From Primulina eburnea (lineage: Eukaryota; Streptophyta; Magnoliopsida; Lamiales; Gesneriaceae): a stretch of 64,000 nt of DNA. The notes below the pieces were generated by a model. The model saw only the letters and a program-made list of their open reading frames with translations. It was not told where the DNA came from and searched no databases. The stretch is taken from contig NW_027331309.1 in NCBI RefSeq assembly GCF_022965805.1, positions 62,001-126,000 of the forward strand, written 5' to 3'. Shown piece by piece: positions 25,913-38,041 of the stretch. Numbering within the stretch: the stretch's first letter is position 1; every line of letters begins with the position of its first letter. Both the position numbers and the translations under genes were made by a program.

Positions 25913-27260
25913 TATACCTCGCAAGAATGAAATAAAATCAAAGAAGGTTCTTTACCCGACTGTAATATTTGTGTGTGTAATATAATGTACCACATTAGCT
26001 GTAAGAAATTGCGCAATGTAGTAAGCCGTGGAGAAAAACAACCAAAGCTCCTCGTTAAGCACAAAGACGTTGATGGGTACAGCTGGGGGGCTGGGTACTC
26101 TTCCCTCTTCTCTCTTGCCTCGGCCTTTTTTGCCAGGCTTTTCATACTACTACAAGAAATTGATTCTTTCTAGCAAGTATAAAATATACTACAACAAGAA
26201 ATTGTTTCTTTCTTGCAAGTATAAAATTCAAGTTATTAATTATTCTAGCTAGAGGTGTAGAGGGTTGAATAAACAAGTAATTGTAGAGTTTTGATGTGCT
26301 CAAAAATCGAACTTTATTCTTCCAAAGGAAAAAAAATTCAAACTTTAACAGAAATAATTCTTAATCAGTACAAACTACTGTAATCTAATAATTTTCTTGA
26401 AACGAACAACTAAATAAAACACATAATTTAAGGCATGGCAGCGCGTAAAAGCTGAGTGGCTGATGCTATTTACACCAACAACCCACTACGCGTGTGGCAA
26501 ATATACTTGTTCTTGTTTATTGTTTTTTTTTAGAATAAACAGCGCATTATTATATAATAAATTATTTTACAAATTACTTTCTTTGTTCCAAAATATCTCA
26601 TACATATTACTCTTCATTTTCGATTGTCCTAAATATATAATACATTTTATACGTTAGTTATATTTATTCTTATTTTTTACTAATATAATTTTCTTACCTA
26701 AGTTTAGGAAAATATAGTTATATATGTCAACTATTAACATATGTCATTGAAAAATTATGTGTGAATTTAAATATCATATTTTCAAATTCCAAGAATGATT
26801 TTAGAGTACAGATCTCTACTTTTTCAACTATCATCTATTAATTAAGGCCGAGTTCAAGTTACTTCTCAAAATAAGCAAAAATAAATAAATAAATCTTCTT
26901 GAAATTGTTGATGCACATTAAATTTGCCGATTAATATTGACCGTTGGATGGGCCTGATGCAGTGCTTGACGTCTACATTACGTTTATGCAATCCTACTAC
27001 AAAAATTACCACATCATCCCCACCTGACCACCCACATCATCTTACTAGGTTACGTGGGATGGGACACGTGTCTGTATGATGTCGTTTTGTTTCTAAATTT
27101 GTATTTGTTTCATCAATCTTTTTTACTAGGTTGTAGAATAAGAATAGTTGTTACAAATTAAATTAAAAAAAGTAGAGGTAATATGATAATTATAAATACT
27201 TAATAAGAATAATGTAAGAAAATCGTATCAGAGACCAATTCATGTTTTTCATTTAGAATA

Positions 27261-27605
27261 TGTGTTTTGTAAGACGGTCTAATGAATCTTTATCTGTGAG
27301 ACGGGTCAACCCTACCGATATTCATAATAAAAAATAATACTCTTGGGTGTGTTTGGTTGAGGGGATTAAATAAAGATAGATTAATAGTCACATATTTATC
27401 GTTAAAATTTTAAGATGTTTTAATAATCATTTTGACCCGGTTTAAGATCAAATTTTATTAATCAAATAGTTATCCATAAAATTGAATCTTAAACCGAGTC
27501 AAAATGATTATTAAAACAACTTAAAATTTTAACGATAAATATTTGACTATTAATCTATCTTTATTTAATCACAAATATGATCCGTGAGATCGTCTCACAC
27601 AAATT
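27261..27605. mobile_element. Fragmented GAGACGG-type repeat, split by a MITE
   Basis: The left half (27261-27344) reads TAAGACGGTCT...GTGAGACGGGTCAACCCTACC...AATACTCTT. The right half (27571-27605) reads AAATATGATCCGTGAGATCGTCTCACACAA. In intact copies elsewhere in this window these halves are parts of one element, so the MITE at 27345-27570 landed inside it or replaced its middle. Confidence 0.6.
27345..27570. mobile_element. Foldback MITE, copy 1 (right end truncated)
   Basis: It starts GGGTGTGTTTGGTTG and is almost entirely a long inverted repeat: TTAAAATGATTATTAAAAC-type arms around GACCCGGTTTAAGATC / ATCTTAAACCGAGTC. The right terminus CAACCAAACACAC, present in the copy at 62271-62514, is missing. 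No coding capacity. Confidence 0.8.
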
Positions 27606-28801
27606 GTTTACTATTATAAATACTTAATCAGAATAATGTAAGATAATCATATCAGGGACCAATTCATGTCTCAACTTTAACATAGTAATAGGTATATGAC
27701 CTCCTCAATAGTAAATATGCTTTGCAACTCATTCTAGTAAATATAGAATCACAATTTGGTGCAAAAGGCAAAGTGGTAGAACAGGTGGGAAAAACAGCAT
27801 TCATGAGAAATATTCGTGCTTTAATTATTGAATGCTTTTGCTTTGAATTGACGACACATCCATTTTCATATGGAGAAATTTTACTATGAAATTCTCTAAA
27901 AGTGTTTGTAACTTCTAAAAAATATTAAAATGAAAAGTGAAGAATCATTTTCTAAAAAAACTACACATATATATACACACAAACGCCTTTTTTTAGAAGA
28001 ACTACAAGGACCTTTTTATAAAAAAAGAAAAATAAGCATCTTTTTGGAATCCATAAAAGTGGAATGATGATTAAATCAGCCACTCTTTGGGCCACCTTGT
28101 ATATTGTTAATTATTGATATAAAACAGACATTCAAAATTTTCAAATTTATTTCTGTCAAAAGATAGGGATTTGGTTGGATTAATTAATTATACCTTCGAA
28201 ATTCATTTGGTTAGGTCTGATGAATTTAATTTAGATCATATTCACCTTATCGACTCGCACAAAATTCTTGCGAAACTTTGTCATGATTTAATTTTGTAAG
28301 ACGAATATCTTATTCCAATCATGAAAAACCTGAATATTCATCATAACCAAATCCTTGCTTGGATTAAATATATCCAATATGGTATTTTCGGGATTCAATA
28401 TCCAATAAGGTATTCGAATCTTTACGATGATGGATACCTCGACAATAACTATGCTCTGAAATGTATTCCATCTCATACAATATATATGCGGATCAATGAC
28501 ACATGTATGATATACCACTCTTCTATATATATGCATGTATACATATTGAAAGAGGATATGTACCAAACGGAATAATATGAAATGAATTTGCTAACGCGGC
28601 TGACACTAGCACAAATGTTAAAAACTACTCGAGTAGTTTTGGAGCTACGAGGCTGAGAAGTCGAGGCCGTTTGGATTGAGAATGATATCGCGGGTAATAT
28701 TCATCCATCATTCTACACTCGACATCTCTTACTAGTCTATGATTTATAAAAATTGATCCACATGTGAAGATTTTTTTTAAAAAATGAAGACTGTGACTCA
28801 C

Positions 28802-30770
28802 CATAACTTTCAGTATAGCATTTTCATCGCATCCAATATCAGTGGACGAGATGTGATTAGAACCGTTACCATCTTCGTGACTCCTAATACTACCAGAGGA
28901 TATCATAACTTGTGAAGATCCTTGGGTGCAAGTACCATCTCCAAGCAGAGGACTGCCGAGTTCTTTTAGGGAACTGATCCATAAAAGTCCCATAAACTGG
29001 TCTTTACACATTTGGAAGCTTGAACCATTCGCTATGCGAGTGTAGTGTAGTCCTTGTAATTTTCATAAGCTGGGGTTCTTCAGTGCCTAGACGCCTACCA
29101 ACAGCAACCTTTTCACAACACATTAATTGCCAACGTCTCCAAAGAATAAAAGAAGAGCTAATGACAAATTAATCATTTCCAGAAATATATTATAGAGGAC
29201 TTCGGAGCACCCTTTTTACACTCTTACCATCCCCAAAATACAATGCTTACTGGTTGTTGACTCAGCATGCTAGCATCCATACAAACAATGGACGATCAGA
29301 TATGCATGACAATGTGGCTAACAAACGTAATGAGATATGATTAATGGTAGAAATCCATCTCCATGAACTAATTATCCTACTTTACTGAATGAAAGCAGAA
29401 CCCTCCAACTGAATAATCAATTTTGCAATAATCATACAGATTAATTTCCATTTCTAAAGCTCTTTGACGACAATGTTTATTCTATTTGAAAGCAAATAAA
29501 TTATTCCAGGAAACTCCAAGATACTTGACATAGAAATATAACGAAAAAATACAAAAAATTTAGTATAGGGTCATGAACATGTAAAACCTGAAGTGAAGTT
29601 GCAAGGGCATCTAAGCGCAAGTTGCCAAGGGTTGCTTCTTCATTCAGTGTCAGAAAAGTCAACAATGCCTCTTTCAAGGGCTTAAGCAAACTCAGATCTT
29701 TAGTGGTCAAAGGACCCAAATGGGATGAGGCAACCTTAAGTGCACTATGATGCTCACCATTGCGGACAAGCTTCAGGAATTCAACCTGCATTCAGAATAA
29801 AATTCAGATTGATTTCTTTCTATCTTATAGGAAAGGTGTTTTTTTAAATCTTTCAACAGAAGAGATGCAAAACATAAATCAACCTGTATCAGTTGGAATA
29901 ACAACAAAGGGTTCTCAGTACAAAATTCTGGATCCAAATAATTTATATGTTCAACAACCTCCACTGCCATTCCCTTGCTAGCTAATTCCTTTATGCCCAG
30001 GAAAATCTCATACTTGTCTGCTCTCTTGCTCAAAGTGTCCACCAAGGACGACGTATTCAAATCCTGTGGAACAAGGTCACAAAACTCAAGTACATATTAA
30101 TAAAATCAGCACCTACTTCCGTAATCACCGACCATGACACAAAATCAGTACCTACTTCTGTAATCACCTAGCATTTTTGCGTCGCCAAGAGATTTAGTGA
30201 CACTAAGGTCATGTTTGCAACTTCCAGTTATAATTCTTGATTCTCATTTCTCCCTCTCCATCTCCTGTGCTTGCTCCTTTCCCCAGTTCCTGTACTTCTG
30301 TTTCTTTGCACAATTTTGCCGTCATGTGATTGACATGTTCCACTGGTGCTGAAGTCTTTGTTCAGAGTGATTAAGTTGGAGCAATATCATTCTTCCATGT
30401 ATGCATTTGGCATGCCCAGCATATCTATTCTAGTTTCTGAAGAACCCTCCACATGAGCATTATTCACTGACATATCACTGTCAGAAACCACTGAACAATA
30501 ATGAGATGTACAATCAGGCTCTAATTGATCTCTACAGTTGAGGTTCCAGTGATAACTTGCATTCCTTTTGGGCAAGTTCATGAAATCAAATGAAAATGAA
30601 ATTTAATAGTTGAAAACATCCAAGAACTCTAACCATAACAAAAATTGAAAAGAATTAAGCCTTTTACCAGCGGTTATGGGACCAGAATCCACAATATCCC
30701 TGTAAATACAGTACTCCTGAACAAGGTCGTCAAGCACTGAGACATCTAATCTCATCCGGCTCAGTTCATT
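28802..30770 (-). pseudogene. Broken RanBPM/CRA (LisH-CTLH) domain gene
   Basis: Exon remnants, minus strand: 30770-30668 (LisH-like; LDDLVQEYCIYRDIVDS), about 30581-30169, 30063-29884 (KYEIFLGIKELASKGMAVEV, CTLH-like), 29785-29588 (VEFLKLVRNGEHHSALKVAS...LATSLQ, CRA region) and 29108-28802 (VAVGRRLG.EEPQLMK...DENAILKVM). Splice sites around most are intact. Damage: in-frame TGA at 30389-30387, then a second stop at 30230-30228 just past RNRSTGTGERSK, after which a homologous-looking frame resumes; and an extra base near 29014-29015 that throws FKL..CKDQF out of frame. The usual long N-terminal half and the last exon (…EFLALPRADA type) were not found. The family (Arabidopsis AT5G66810-like) is a GID/CTLH-complex relative. 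This copy cannot make the full protein. Confidence 0.8.
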
Positions 30771-31556
30771 CTGTGACAATCAAGATAAAGTGATTGCCCC
30801 AAATGCTTTAAAGTGATTCCCTAGTAATAAAATTAAAAATCTTAGTCATACTAAAGGCAAATTAGAAATACAAATGCAGCAAACAAGTCATCAAGCTGCA
30901 ATGACAAAATCGCCCATTGGATAGGACAGCTAACTGAATCACTTTGTGATTTCTACCATAGAATGTGCTGGTCATAGCTCATTATCCAGTGCAATTTGCA
31001 CCATATGGCATTCTGTAAGCCTCTTATCTCAAATAAAATGTCCACTTGAAGACAGACAATTTCTTACTCCTTCTCACTGTATGATTGAAAAAACCATGTA
31101 TTTTAGTGTGATACCTCCATCCGTAATTGACTTTTAATCAAATAAATTTTAAACTAATCCAGCGATTCCTTCCAGCTAAATTCATTAGCTCAAATATTTA
31201 TTAAAGCTTAACTAGTTTATACACCAGATTCAGGCTTAAGGGGGAACCAATGAATCAAGGGACAAGTTAATTCACTCCGAGGGATAACTTATGTCGATTT
31301 CTACCACCTTGCTCTCCTCCCGCTCACAGCTTCTGTTTCAAATTTAATACAGTTTTCTATCTACTCAAAACATCCATCCAGACACAAGGTTAACATTCAA
31401 CTCAAGAATCCATTCCAAGGTTCCAACCCCAGGCAATCCACCAGCCAACATAAATAATTGATCAAATTCGGCTTGAAACTAGAACGTATATCGAGCAAAC
31501 CTGGGTTGAAACGGAGGAGCCGATGAACTGAAGCAGCATAAATCAATGGAAGATAG

Positions 31557-31726
31557 CGGCGGTCTCCGAGGAAGGTGGAGAATAAACGGGGTTGAAACTG
31601 AATCGGAGTGCCCGCAACCATTCCGCCTCGCCTCGCCTCGCCGGCGGTCTCCGAGGAAGGTGGAGAATAAACGGGGTTGAAACTGAATCGGAGTGCCCGC
31701 AACCATTCCGCCTCGCCTCTCACCTC
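31557..31726. repeat. 85-bp GC-rich tandem duplication
   Basis: Two near-identical 85-bp units start CGGCGGTCTCCGAGGAAGG at 31557 and 31642 and end in a CCGCCTCGCCTCGCC run. On the minus strand the unit contains an in-frame MVAGTPIQFQPRLFSTFLGD reading that repeats. It could be 5' untranslated or first-exon sequence of the decayed gene at 28802-30770. The copies are nearly identical, so the duplication is recent. Confidence 0.85.
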
Positions 31727-32459
31727 TATCCGCTGCGTGATGAAGCTAGTTTCGTTTCCCAGTCCACAGTGTCGTTTGTTTGTGTGATAAAACGCGCTAA
31801 TGGCACAGATTGCAGCAATTATGGTTAAAAATATAAATTAATACGGATCGAAAATTATGATAAAGCCGCTTTTTGCATTTTCTATCTTGCTTGTGGGCTT
31901 GTTTGTGGGCCTGGACATGGGTACCGTTTGCTTAGCCCTGTTGGAAATCTTGCAGCCCATATATGGCCATAAAGTGCTACACGCCTTTGTGCTAGTCTTA
32001 TGGTGGTTGGAAAAGGCTCGGCTTTGGATATTATTTCATATCTTCTGTTTTCATCTCTATTTATTATATTCATTTGTATTATTATCATTATCCTTATGCA
32101 CATCCCATCAGATATTTAATTTCATCAACATTCTCATATACATATGAGTTTTGACTATAGATATTCAACTCAAATATTATATTACCACCAATAATTGAAT
32201 TTTCTCACATTTGAATTATTTCGAGTAAACTGTTGATATTTACTACATTGTTGAAAATAATAAGAAAAAAATATAAAAATTGGTAAATTAAACATTATTG
32301 AAAAAATATAAAAAACATTAGAAACAATTTGTCCTAATATCATTATCCAACAAAAATAGTATCAACACTATACTAAATTTTTTTTTTCATTCAACTAATT
32401 TCATTCAACAAAAGCATATTAAAATTAACATTATATCCGGAAAAATCATATATATATTA

Positions 32460-33130
32460 ATTTAATTGGACCTTTGGGTCGGTATGGGTAGGATTTTTTA
32501 AGACCCGCTTTCATCCACATATCCGAAAATCTTCATACACAATTACTCATTTATTTAATTTAATTAGATAAAAATCTAATTCATACTCTTCTCTATTTGG
32601 GTTGGGTAATTGATTATTCATCGAGGTTCGAAGGAAATTGACATCTCTATCTTGTGGAATCTTATCAGGAAAATGATCGGAGAAGACAATGAGTCGGTGA
32701 ACTCGTCTAGAATGGGCATGTTTAGACCCGGTCAAGCAAGTCCCGGGATTCAATGGTATTTTAATCCCTAATTTTAGATCATGTTGTTTTAAGATTGAAA
32801 TAATTTTATTTTATAATGATATGTTAAAATAAAAGAAATATAATTATAAGTTTTATTTTATTTTTAATTGAATTTAAATTGATAGATTTTAACTTGTGAT
32901 AATATTTTGTTTGTACATATATATAATTAATATAAATTTGGAAAGTAAATTTAATGATTTATTAATTTTTTAAAATTTTTTTTTGTATAATGACTTAATT
33001 TTAAAGGCATAGAATTTTTAGCGGGTCCAACCTAGATTGTACTTGTCGGATTTTCCGGTGGGACGGGTCTAAAGTGAGGCGGGGCAGATCCGTGTTTATC
33101 CAAACTCGCTTCATTGTCTCATCCCTAGAA
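32460..33130. mobile_element. Degenerate element related to 7521-8037
   Basis: It shares GGGACGGGTCTAAA...GAGGCGGGGC and the right terminus CATTGTCTCATCCCTAG with the copy at 7521-8037, with an AT-rich interior between. Read on the minus strand the end is CTAGGGATGAGACAATG, hAT-like. No transposase and no clear target duplication. Confidence 0.4.
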
Positions 33131-34383
33131 ATGATGAGGTCCACCGTCTCATATATTCTTGTGGTTGAGTTCATGCTACTTTTTAGATGATCTGTATTGT
33201 TTTGGAAATGTGGAGGTCCATATGCAAAATTTTAGAGGCCACATGAACGGAACAATTTCGGTCATTGGATCTTGATAGATACTCAGGGTAGTCTAAATTA
33301 ATCGTATCAAAGCAGGACTTCGTCTTTGTGCCTTCTGTAATTGGCCGAGCCTCTATTGCGTTATAGTATCCGTTTTCGATAAATCTATAAGTTTGTATTT
33401 GGATTGATAGATTTAATTTAAATGGACACAATTTCGGTCAATGTTATTATTCTAAATACCTCTAATCCTAATTTTTTGAAGGAAAAAAAAAATTAAAAGA
33501 GCACACACTAATCTCCATAACCAAAAAACCCTAATCCGCAACACTGATTTCAATAAAGTTTTCTTTTTAGTATCAATGAAGTTTTGTTTTGTAAGATCAA
33601 TTTCTTTCATTTGATTTGAAATTTTGTAGGAGTGGACTACAAAAACTGGAAAATATAAGCTATATCAGGTGATGTGATGTATACAGTATAAATATGGATA
33701 GTTTCAATTGGACCCATTGACATTCCATGCATGGATCGAATCAAAGGTCTTTTATATTTTCTTTGTCCGAAGAATAAAACAAGAAGAAAGACGCCCTGCA
33801 ATGACCAGCAGGCTCCATACAAAGACACTCATTTGGTCCATTTAAAAAAATAATAGCCTCATAAAATATTAATTATTTTTTTTATAAATTTTCCTCCTGA
33901 TTGAGTTTAAATTAAGTGGTTTGTATTGGAAAAGATATTTAATGGATGGATTTCGGCAGAATTAAATTTCCATTATTTTAATACATAAAAAAGTTTAAAA
34001 CGGGTGCGAAGAAATTTCAAATCCAAATCCATTGAATTCAAAAGCATCCGAAAGAACGTGGTGAATTTAGGTAATTCATTTTAAATTCTTCAATTTAAGC
34101 TCACGTTCTAGGTTGCATTTGTAGTGAATCATTTGAAATCGAGATCCTTGGTTTTAAATCCATTATAGTTCGTTTGGATGATTTTAGTATGAGCAAAATT
34201 TTAATTGTATGTAATATATCTAAAGTAAAATTTTGCATTAGATATTGCAACGGATTTTAACTTCTGTGATTTGAAATCCAAAAATCCAAGCTTTCTCCAA
34301 AACCAATCTATATATTCACCCAATCAAATAATTCATCCAAACAAAGAATTCACCCAATCAAATAATTCATCCAAACAAAGACA

Positions 34384-34745
34384 AAAACTTGTGTGAGACA
34401 GCCTCACGGGTCGTATTTTGTGAAACAGATCTTTTATTTGGGTCATCCATGAAAAAATATTAATTTTTATGTTAAGAGTATTACTTTTTAGAGTGGTTCT
34501 CATGTGAGACCGTCTCACGGATCTTAATTTGTGAGACAGGTCAATGTTACAAATATTCACAATAAAAAGTAATACTCTTAGCATAAAAAGTAATACTTTT
34601 TCATGGATGACCCAAATAAGAGATCTTTCTCACAAATATGACCCGTGAGACCGTCTCACACAAGTTTTTGCCTAATTTTTATCGTGAATATCGGTAAGGT
34701 TGATTCGTCTCACAAATAAAGATTCGTGAGCTCGTCTCAGAAGAG
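34384..34745. mobile_element. GAGACGG-type repeat, two units in tandem/inverted arrangement
   Basis: The unit has palindromic ends of the form GTGAGACGGTCTCAC followed by GGGTCGTATTTTGTGA. A body follows containing TTATTTGGGTCATCCATGAA and AGTATTACTTTTTATTGTGA. Two units abut here; the inner boundary is TGTGAGACCGTCTCACGGAT near 34502. Other copies are at 27261, 41845, 53172 and 58984. Confidence 0.7.
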
Positions 34746-36489
34746 ACCTACTCCCAAAAAAAAACCTTTTAAAATTTCTCCTATTGTTTTGCTAAAATTG
34801 TGTCAACGTCCTCTGAATATAATAATTTGGTTTTCATCAAGTTCCCATAGGCATCAAGGTCTCAATTAAAAACGAAGTATCAAATTCGAAACTCAGTTAT
34901 AACAATCGCCTGAAAAATACTATGAATTATTTAGTAATCGAAATCGGACTATCTACTATTATATGTGAGCTTACAATTTAGGCACAGTTGATCAGATTAA
35001 TTCAAAGAACATTAATGGCGCTGAGTGACAATTCCAAAAGGGTGAAAACCAACAGCTGAAACTGTAAATTAAATCAGGAACAGGATACGATTTCGTCGAC
35101 AATGGTTTTAATTAATTGCTAGGAGACAAGAAGATGACTACAATGAAATAAATCAAGCAATAGAAGAAAAAAGATACTCGAGAAAAAAGAGTTTGGTGTA
35201 ATCGAAAGCCCATTATTGTACAACAGTGGAGACGCGGCCAAAGCAATCGCTTTCCAGTTAATAAACGAAGGATGGGGGACAAATTTTGGAATCCAAAGAT
35301 GTCATCTCCTAAGTCTTTTAATGACCATGCATTGAGCCCCAGTCACATATTTCTTTTCACCTATCTTTTGTGCGACCATGAATGAAAACTGAAATTGAGA
35401 ACCCAAAAACCCGATTCGGTCCGGTGACGTGCTCGAGCCAGTCAATTCTTGTTACTAACCAAGTGAGTTTTCTATGAAACCGGCCTTGTTTATATATGTT
35501 TATAAAGTGTGACATGACACTGGAAAATGATGGCGAGCTAGTCACCGAAAATTATTGATGTGGTGTCAAATATTACTGACGAGTTAAATGTGAAGTGGAC
35601 ATGTGAAAAAGTGAAAAATCGAAAAAAATACAAATTAATGGATTGAGACTGTGACTAAAAATGAAAAATATACGACATGACCTAGAATTTTCTCGTAATA
35701 ATATAGTTTATCAATTCAGAACTTGGATTTTTCTAAAAATGTGTGACATTCAATATATCATCATGTTTAGGCTGCGATTTATATTGAAATGGAGTGTAGT
35801 GGGGGGACCTTGGAGGTGGTTGATAGCATTCATGCAACCACAAAATGGCATTGATTTCTTGATTAAGGCGAATAATTTGGACCACTCCATATTCATGCTC
35901 TAATACTAATCGATCTTTTTCAAGTCAAGGACTACTTGATATGATATCAAAATCTTTGTATTAGATGTGCCATGTGCTTAGCAAGGCCAAAATCATCCAC
36001 AAACCTTTTTTGTCTTCATTTTTATGAATATTCCTTCTATTATCGACGGCGGCGGACTTGGAAATTCCGGTGAAATGGTATAAATGAGTGAAAAACGAAG
36101 TTTTTATTTTGGAAGGTTGTAAACTTTAAAATTCCTTATGTTTCAGATTCATTAAAATATATATTTATGTACATTTTAATATATGCATGTGATTAATCTA
36201 AATATGATATTTGGTCGGCTCTTGTTGGGTTCATTTGGCTATAAATAGGCATGCATGCCCTGAACTTTTCAAAAATGCTAAAATTTGTGTGGTGAAATTC
36301 ACGATTTTATGAGATGTAAGGGTATATTTGGAAGAAAATTGATGGTTGCCTCTGTATAGATTAGTCGTGTCAAGATAACGATGCGACTTCTATCATGTGT
36401 GAGTTGATTGGTTGGTTAGCAATATCTTCACTTGACGACTGCCATTTTCTTTTCAAGAAATCGAATTCAAAAATTTTAAAATACTCTTT

Positions 36490-36490
36490 T

Positions 36491-36523
<33 letters not shown>
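36490..36523. repeat. (GT)n(AT)n microsatellite
   Basis: TGTGTGTGTGTGTGTGTA followed by a TATATATA run. Confidence 0.9.
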
Positions 36524-36524
<1 letters not shown>

Positions 36525-36968
36525 ACCATAGAGGCTTGATGCTAATGCATGTTAATCTTTCTTTTGCAGTATTCCCCCGATTTGCTGAAAGATCATATCT
36601 TGTGATATTAATTTTGCTCAAATTAAACAAAAAGATGATCACGTAATTTTCGAGATTGGGTCCGTCGGTTCCGCCTTTGAACCAACAATAAAGTTTTATT
36701 TGGGACGATATTTTAGGTTTTACTTTTTTTGGTATGATTCCAGATCTTAGTTTGAAGATGGGATTATAAAAAGGAGAGTAAAAAGAAGAAAAGGTTGGTT
36801 TTAGTTTTGTGTTGTTTCATTCTTGTTTCGCCATTCAGAAAAAACGCTAAAGTGCATATAATTTCCACGATCATTTCCATGCCTTGCCTTTAATTCTTGC
36901 TCCTTTTTTTATCTTTTCAGAAAAGCAGACTAAAAGAGTAGAGCCTACATACATAACTATATATATAT

Positions 36969-37440
36969 TAGGGCTGCAAACGAACCGAACATGTTCGCGA
37001 GTTTTTCGAGCCGGCTCGATAAATATTCGATTCGTATTCGAACTTATCGAATTTGAGCCGAACTCGAACGCGTTCGAACTTTTTTTCGAGCCGAACTCGA
37101 GCCCAAATTATTTTGTTCGATAGCTCGCGAATAGTTCGCGAGCCTTAATATTTTATTAATATAATATAATTATATATATATATATACATTTCGAATATTT
37201 CGAGCATTTCGAGCTTTCAAACCTTAATATCCGAGCAATAATTCGAATAATTCACGAATATATTCGAATATTTCGAGCCGAACTCGAACTCGAACTTCAT
37301 TTCGAGCCGAGCTCGAGCCCAAATATTTGAAATTATCGAACTTCGAATCGAGCTCGAACTCGAATATACCTATTTCGAGCCGAATTCGAGCCTGACTTTT
37401 TTAGTATTATTCGGCTCGATTCGGTTCGTTTGCACCCCTA
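36969..37440. mobile_element. Complete 472-bp hAT-type MITE
   Basis: Terminal inverted repeats: left TAGGGCTGCAAACGAACCGA; right, reverse-complemented, TAGGGGTGCAAACGAACCGA. The eight bases on either side are both ATATATAT (36961-36968 and 37441-37448), the size expected for hAT insertions, though the site is low-complexity. The interior is dense in TTCGAGCCGAACTCGA motifs on both strands, giving extensive self-complementarity. No transposase. Confidence 0.85.
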
Positions 37441-37544
37441 ATATATATACACATATGTGTGTGTAATATATACAAGTAATTTTTATACATTACCGATTAA
37501 GTAACACTCATCTATAAAAATGTGATGAATTCATAACAAATTTG

Positions 37545-37597
37545 TGTGTGCATATATATATATATGTGTGTGTGTGTGTGTTTTTTTTTTTTTTTTA
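37545..37597. repeat. (AT)n(GT)n(T)n tract
   Basis: TATATATATA, then a GT repeat, then a run of about 17 T bases, about 450 bp upstream of the KRP gene. Confidence 0.9.
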
Positions 37598-38041
37598 TCT
37601 CTTGAGTATTTTTTGTGAGCACTTGTACACAAGGGAAAGAATTCAAGAAATATATAAATAATTGTGCACACGTGTCAATCGGTGGATGGATCAGCACTGA
37701 ACGGGAGTAAACGATCGTTACTATTAACGGAGTATTCAAGAAAGAATCCAATCCGAACCGTTCCAACAGAATTCTTTGTACTCTTCAGAACCATCTCCAT
37801 CATCATCATCACCCCCTCATGCTCTCTAGCGCAGAAAGCCCTGCAAAAACCAGATAATTCTCCCTGCGCATAATTCTCGTACTTGCAGAATCGAGGAAGA
37901 TCGAGAGGAATTTCAGGTCAATCAACTTGCTCGATCGAGTTTACGCCTAGCTAATTTTAGAAACAAGGCTTGTGGTCGGCATATCCATTTCCAAATTTGT
38001 TAGTCTATTCGAGGAAACGCGAGGGATTATTGAGTGATGTG

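Larger units (their letters stand above)
25913..28801. other. Intergenic DNA, includes promoter of the sulfotransferase-like gene and nested repeats
   Basis: No coding gene. A stretch at 26025-26260 with duplicated CTACAACAAGAAATT..TTCTTGCAAGTATAAAAT motifs is a local repeat. A foldback MITE nested in a second repeat lies at 27261-27605. The opposing ORFs at 28288-28575 are shadows of each other with no family resemblance. Confidence 0.5.
30771..36968. other. Intergenic DNA with repeats; 5' part of the RanBPM gene absent
   Basis: No intact gene seen. It holds a GC-rich 85-bp tandem duplication (31557-31726), a decayed element related to 7521-8037 (32460-33130), a tandem pair of GAGACGG-type repeats (34384-34745) and a GT/AT microsatellite (36490-36523). 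AAACCCTAA telo-box-like sequence occurs at 33524, but no exon follows it. Confidence 0.5.
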
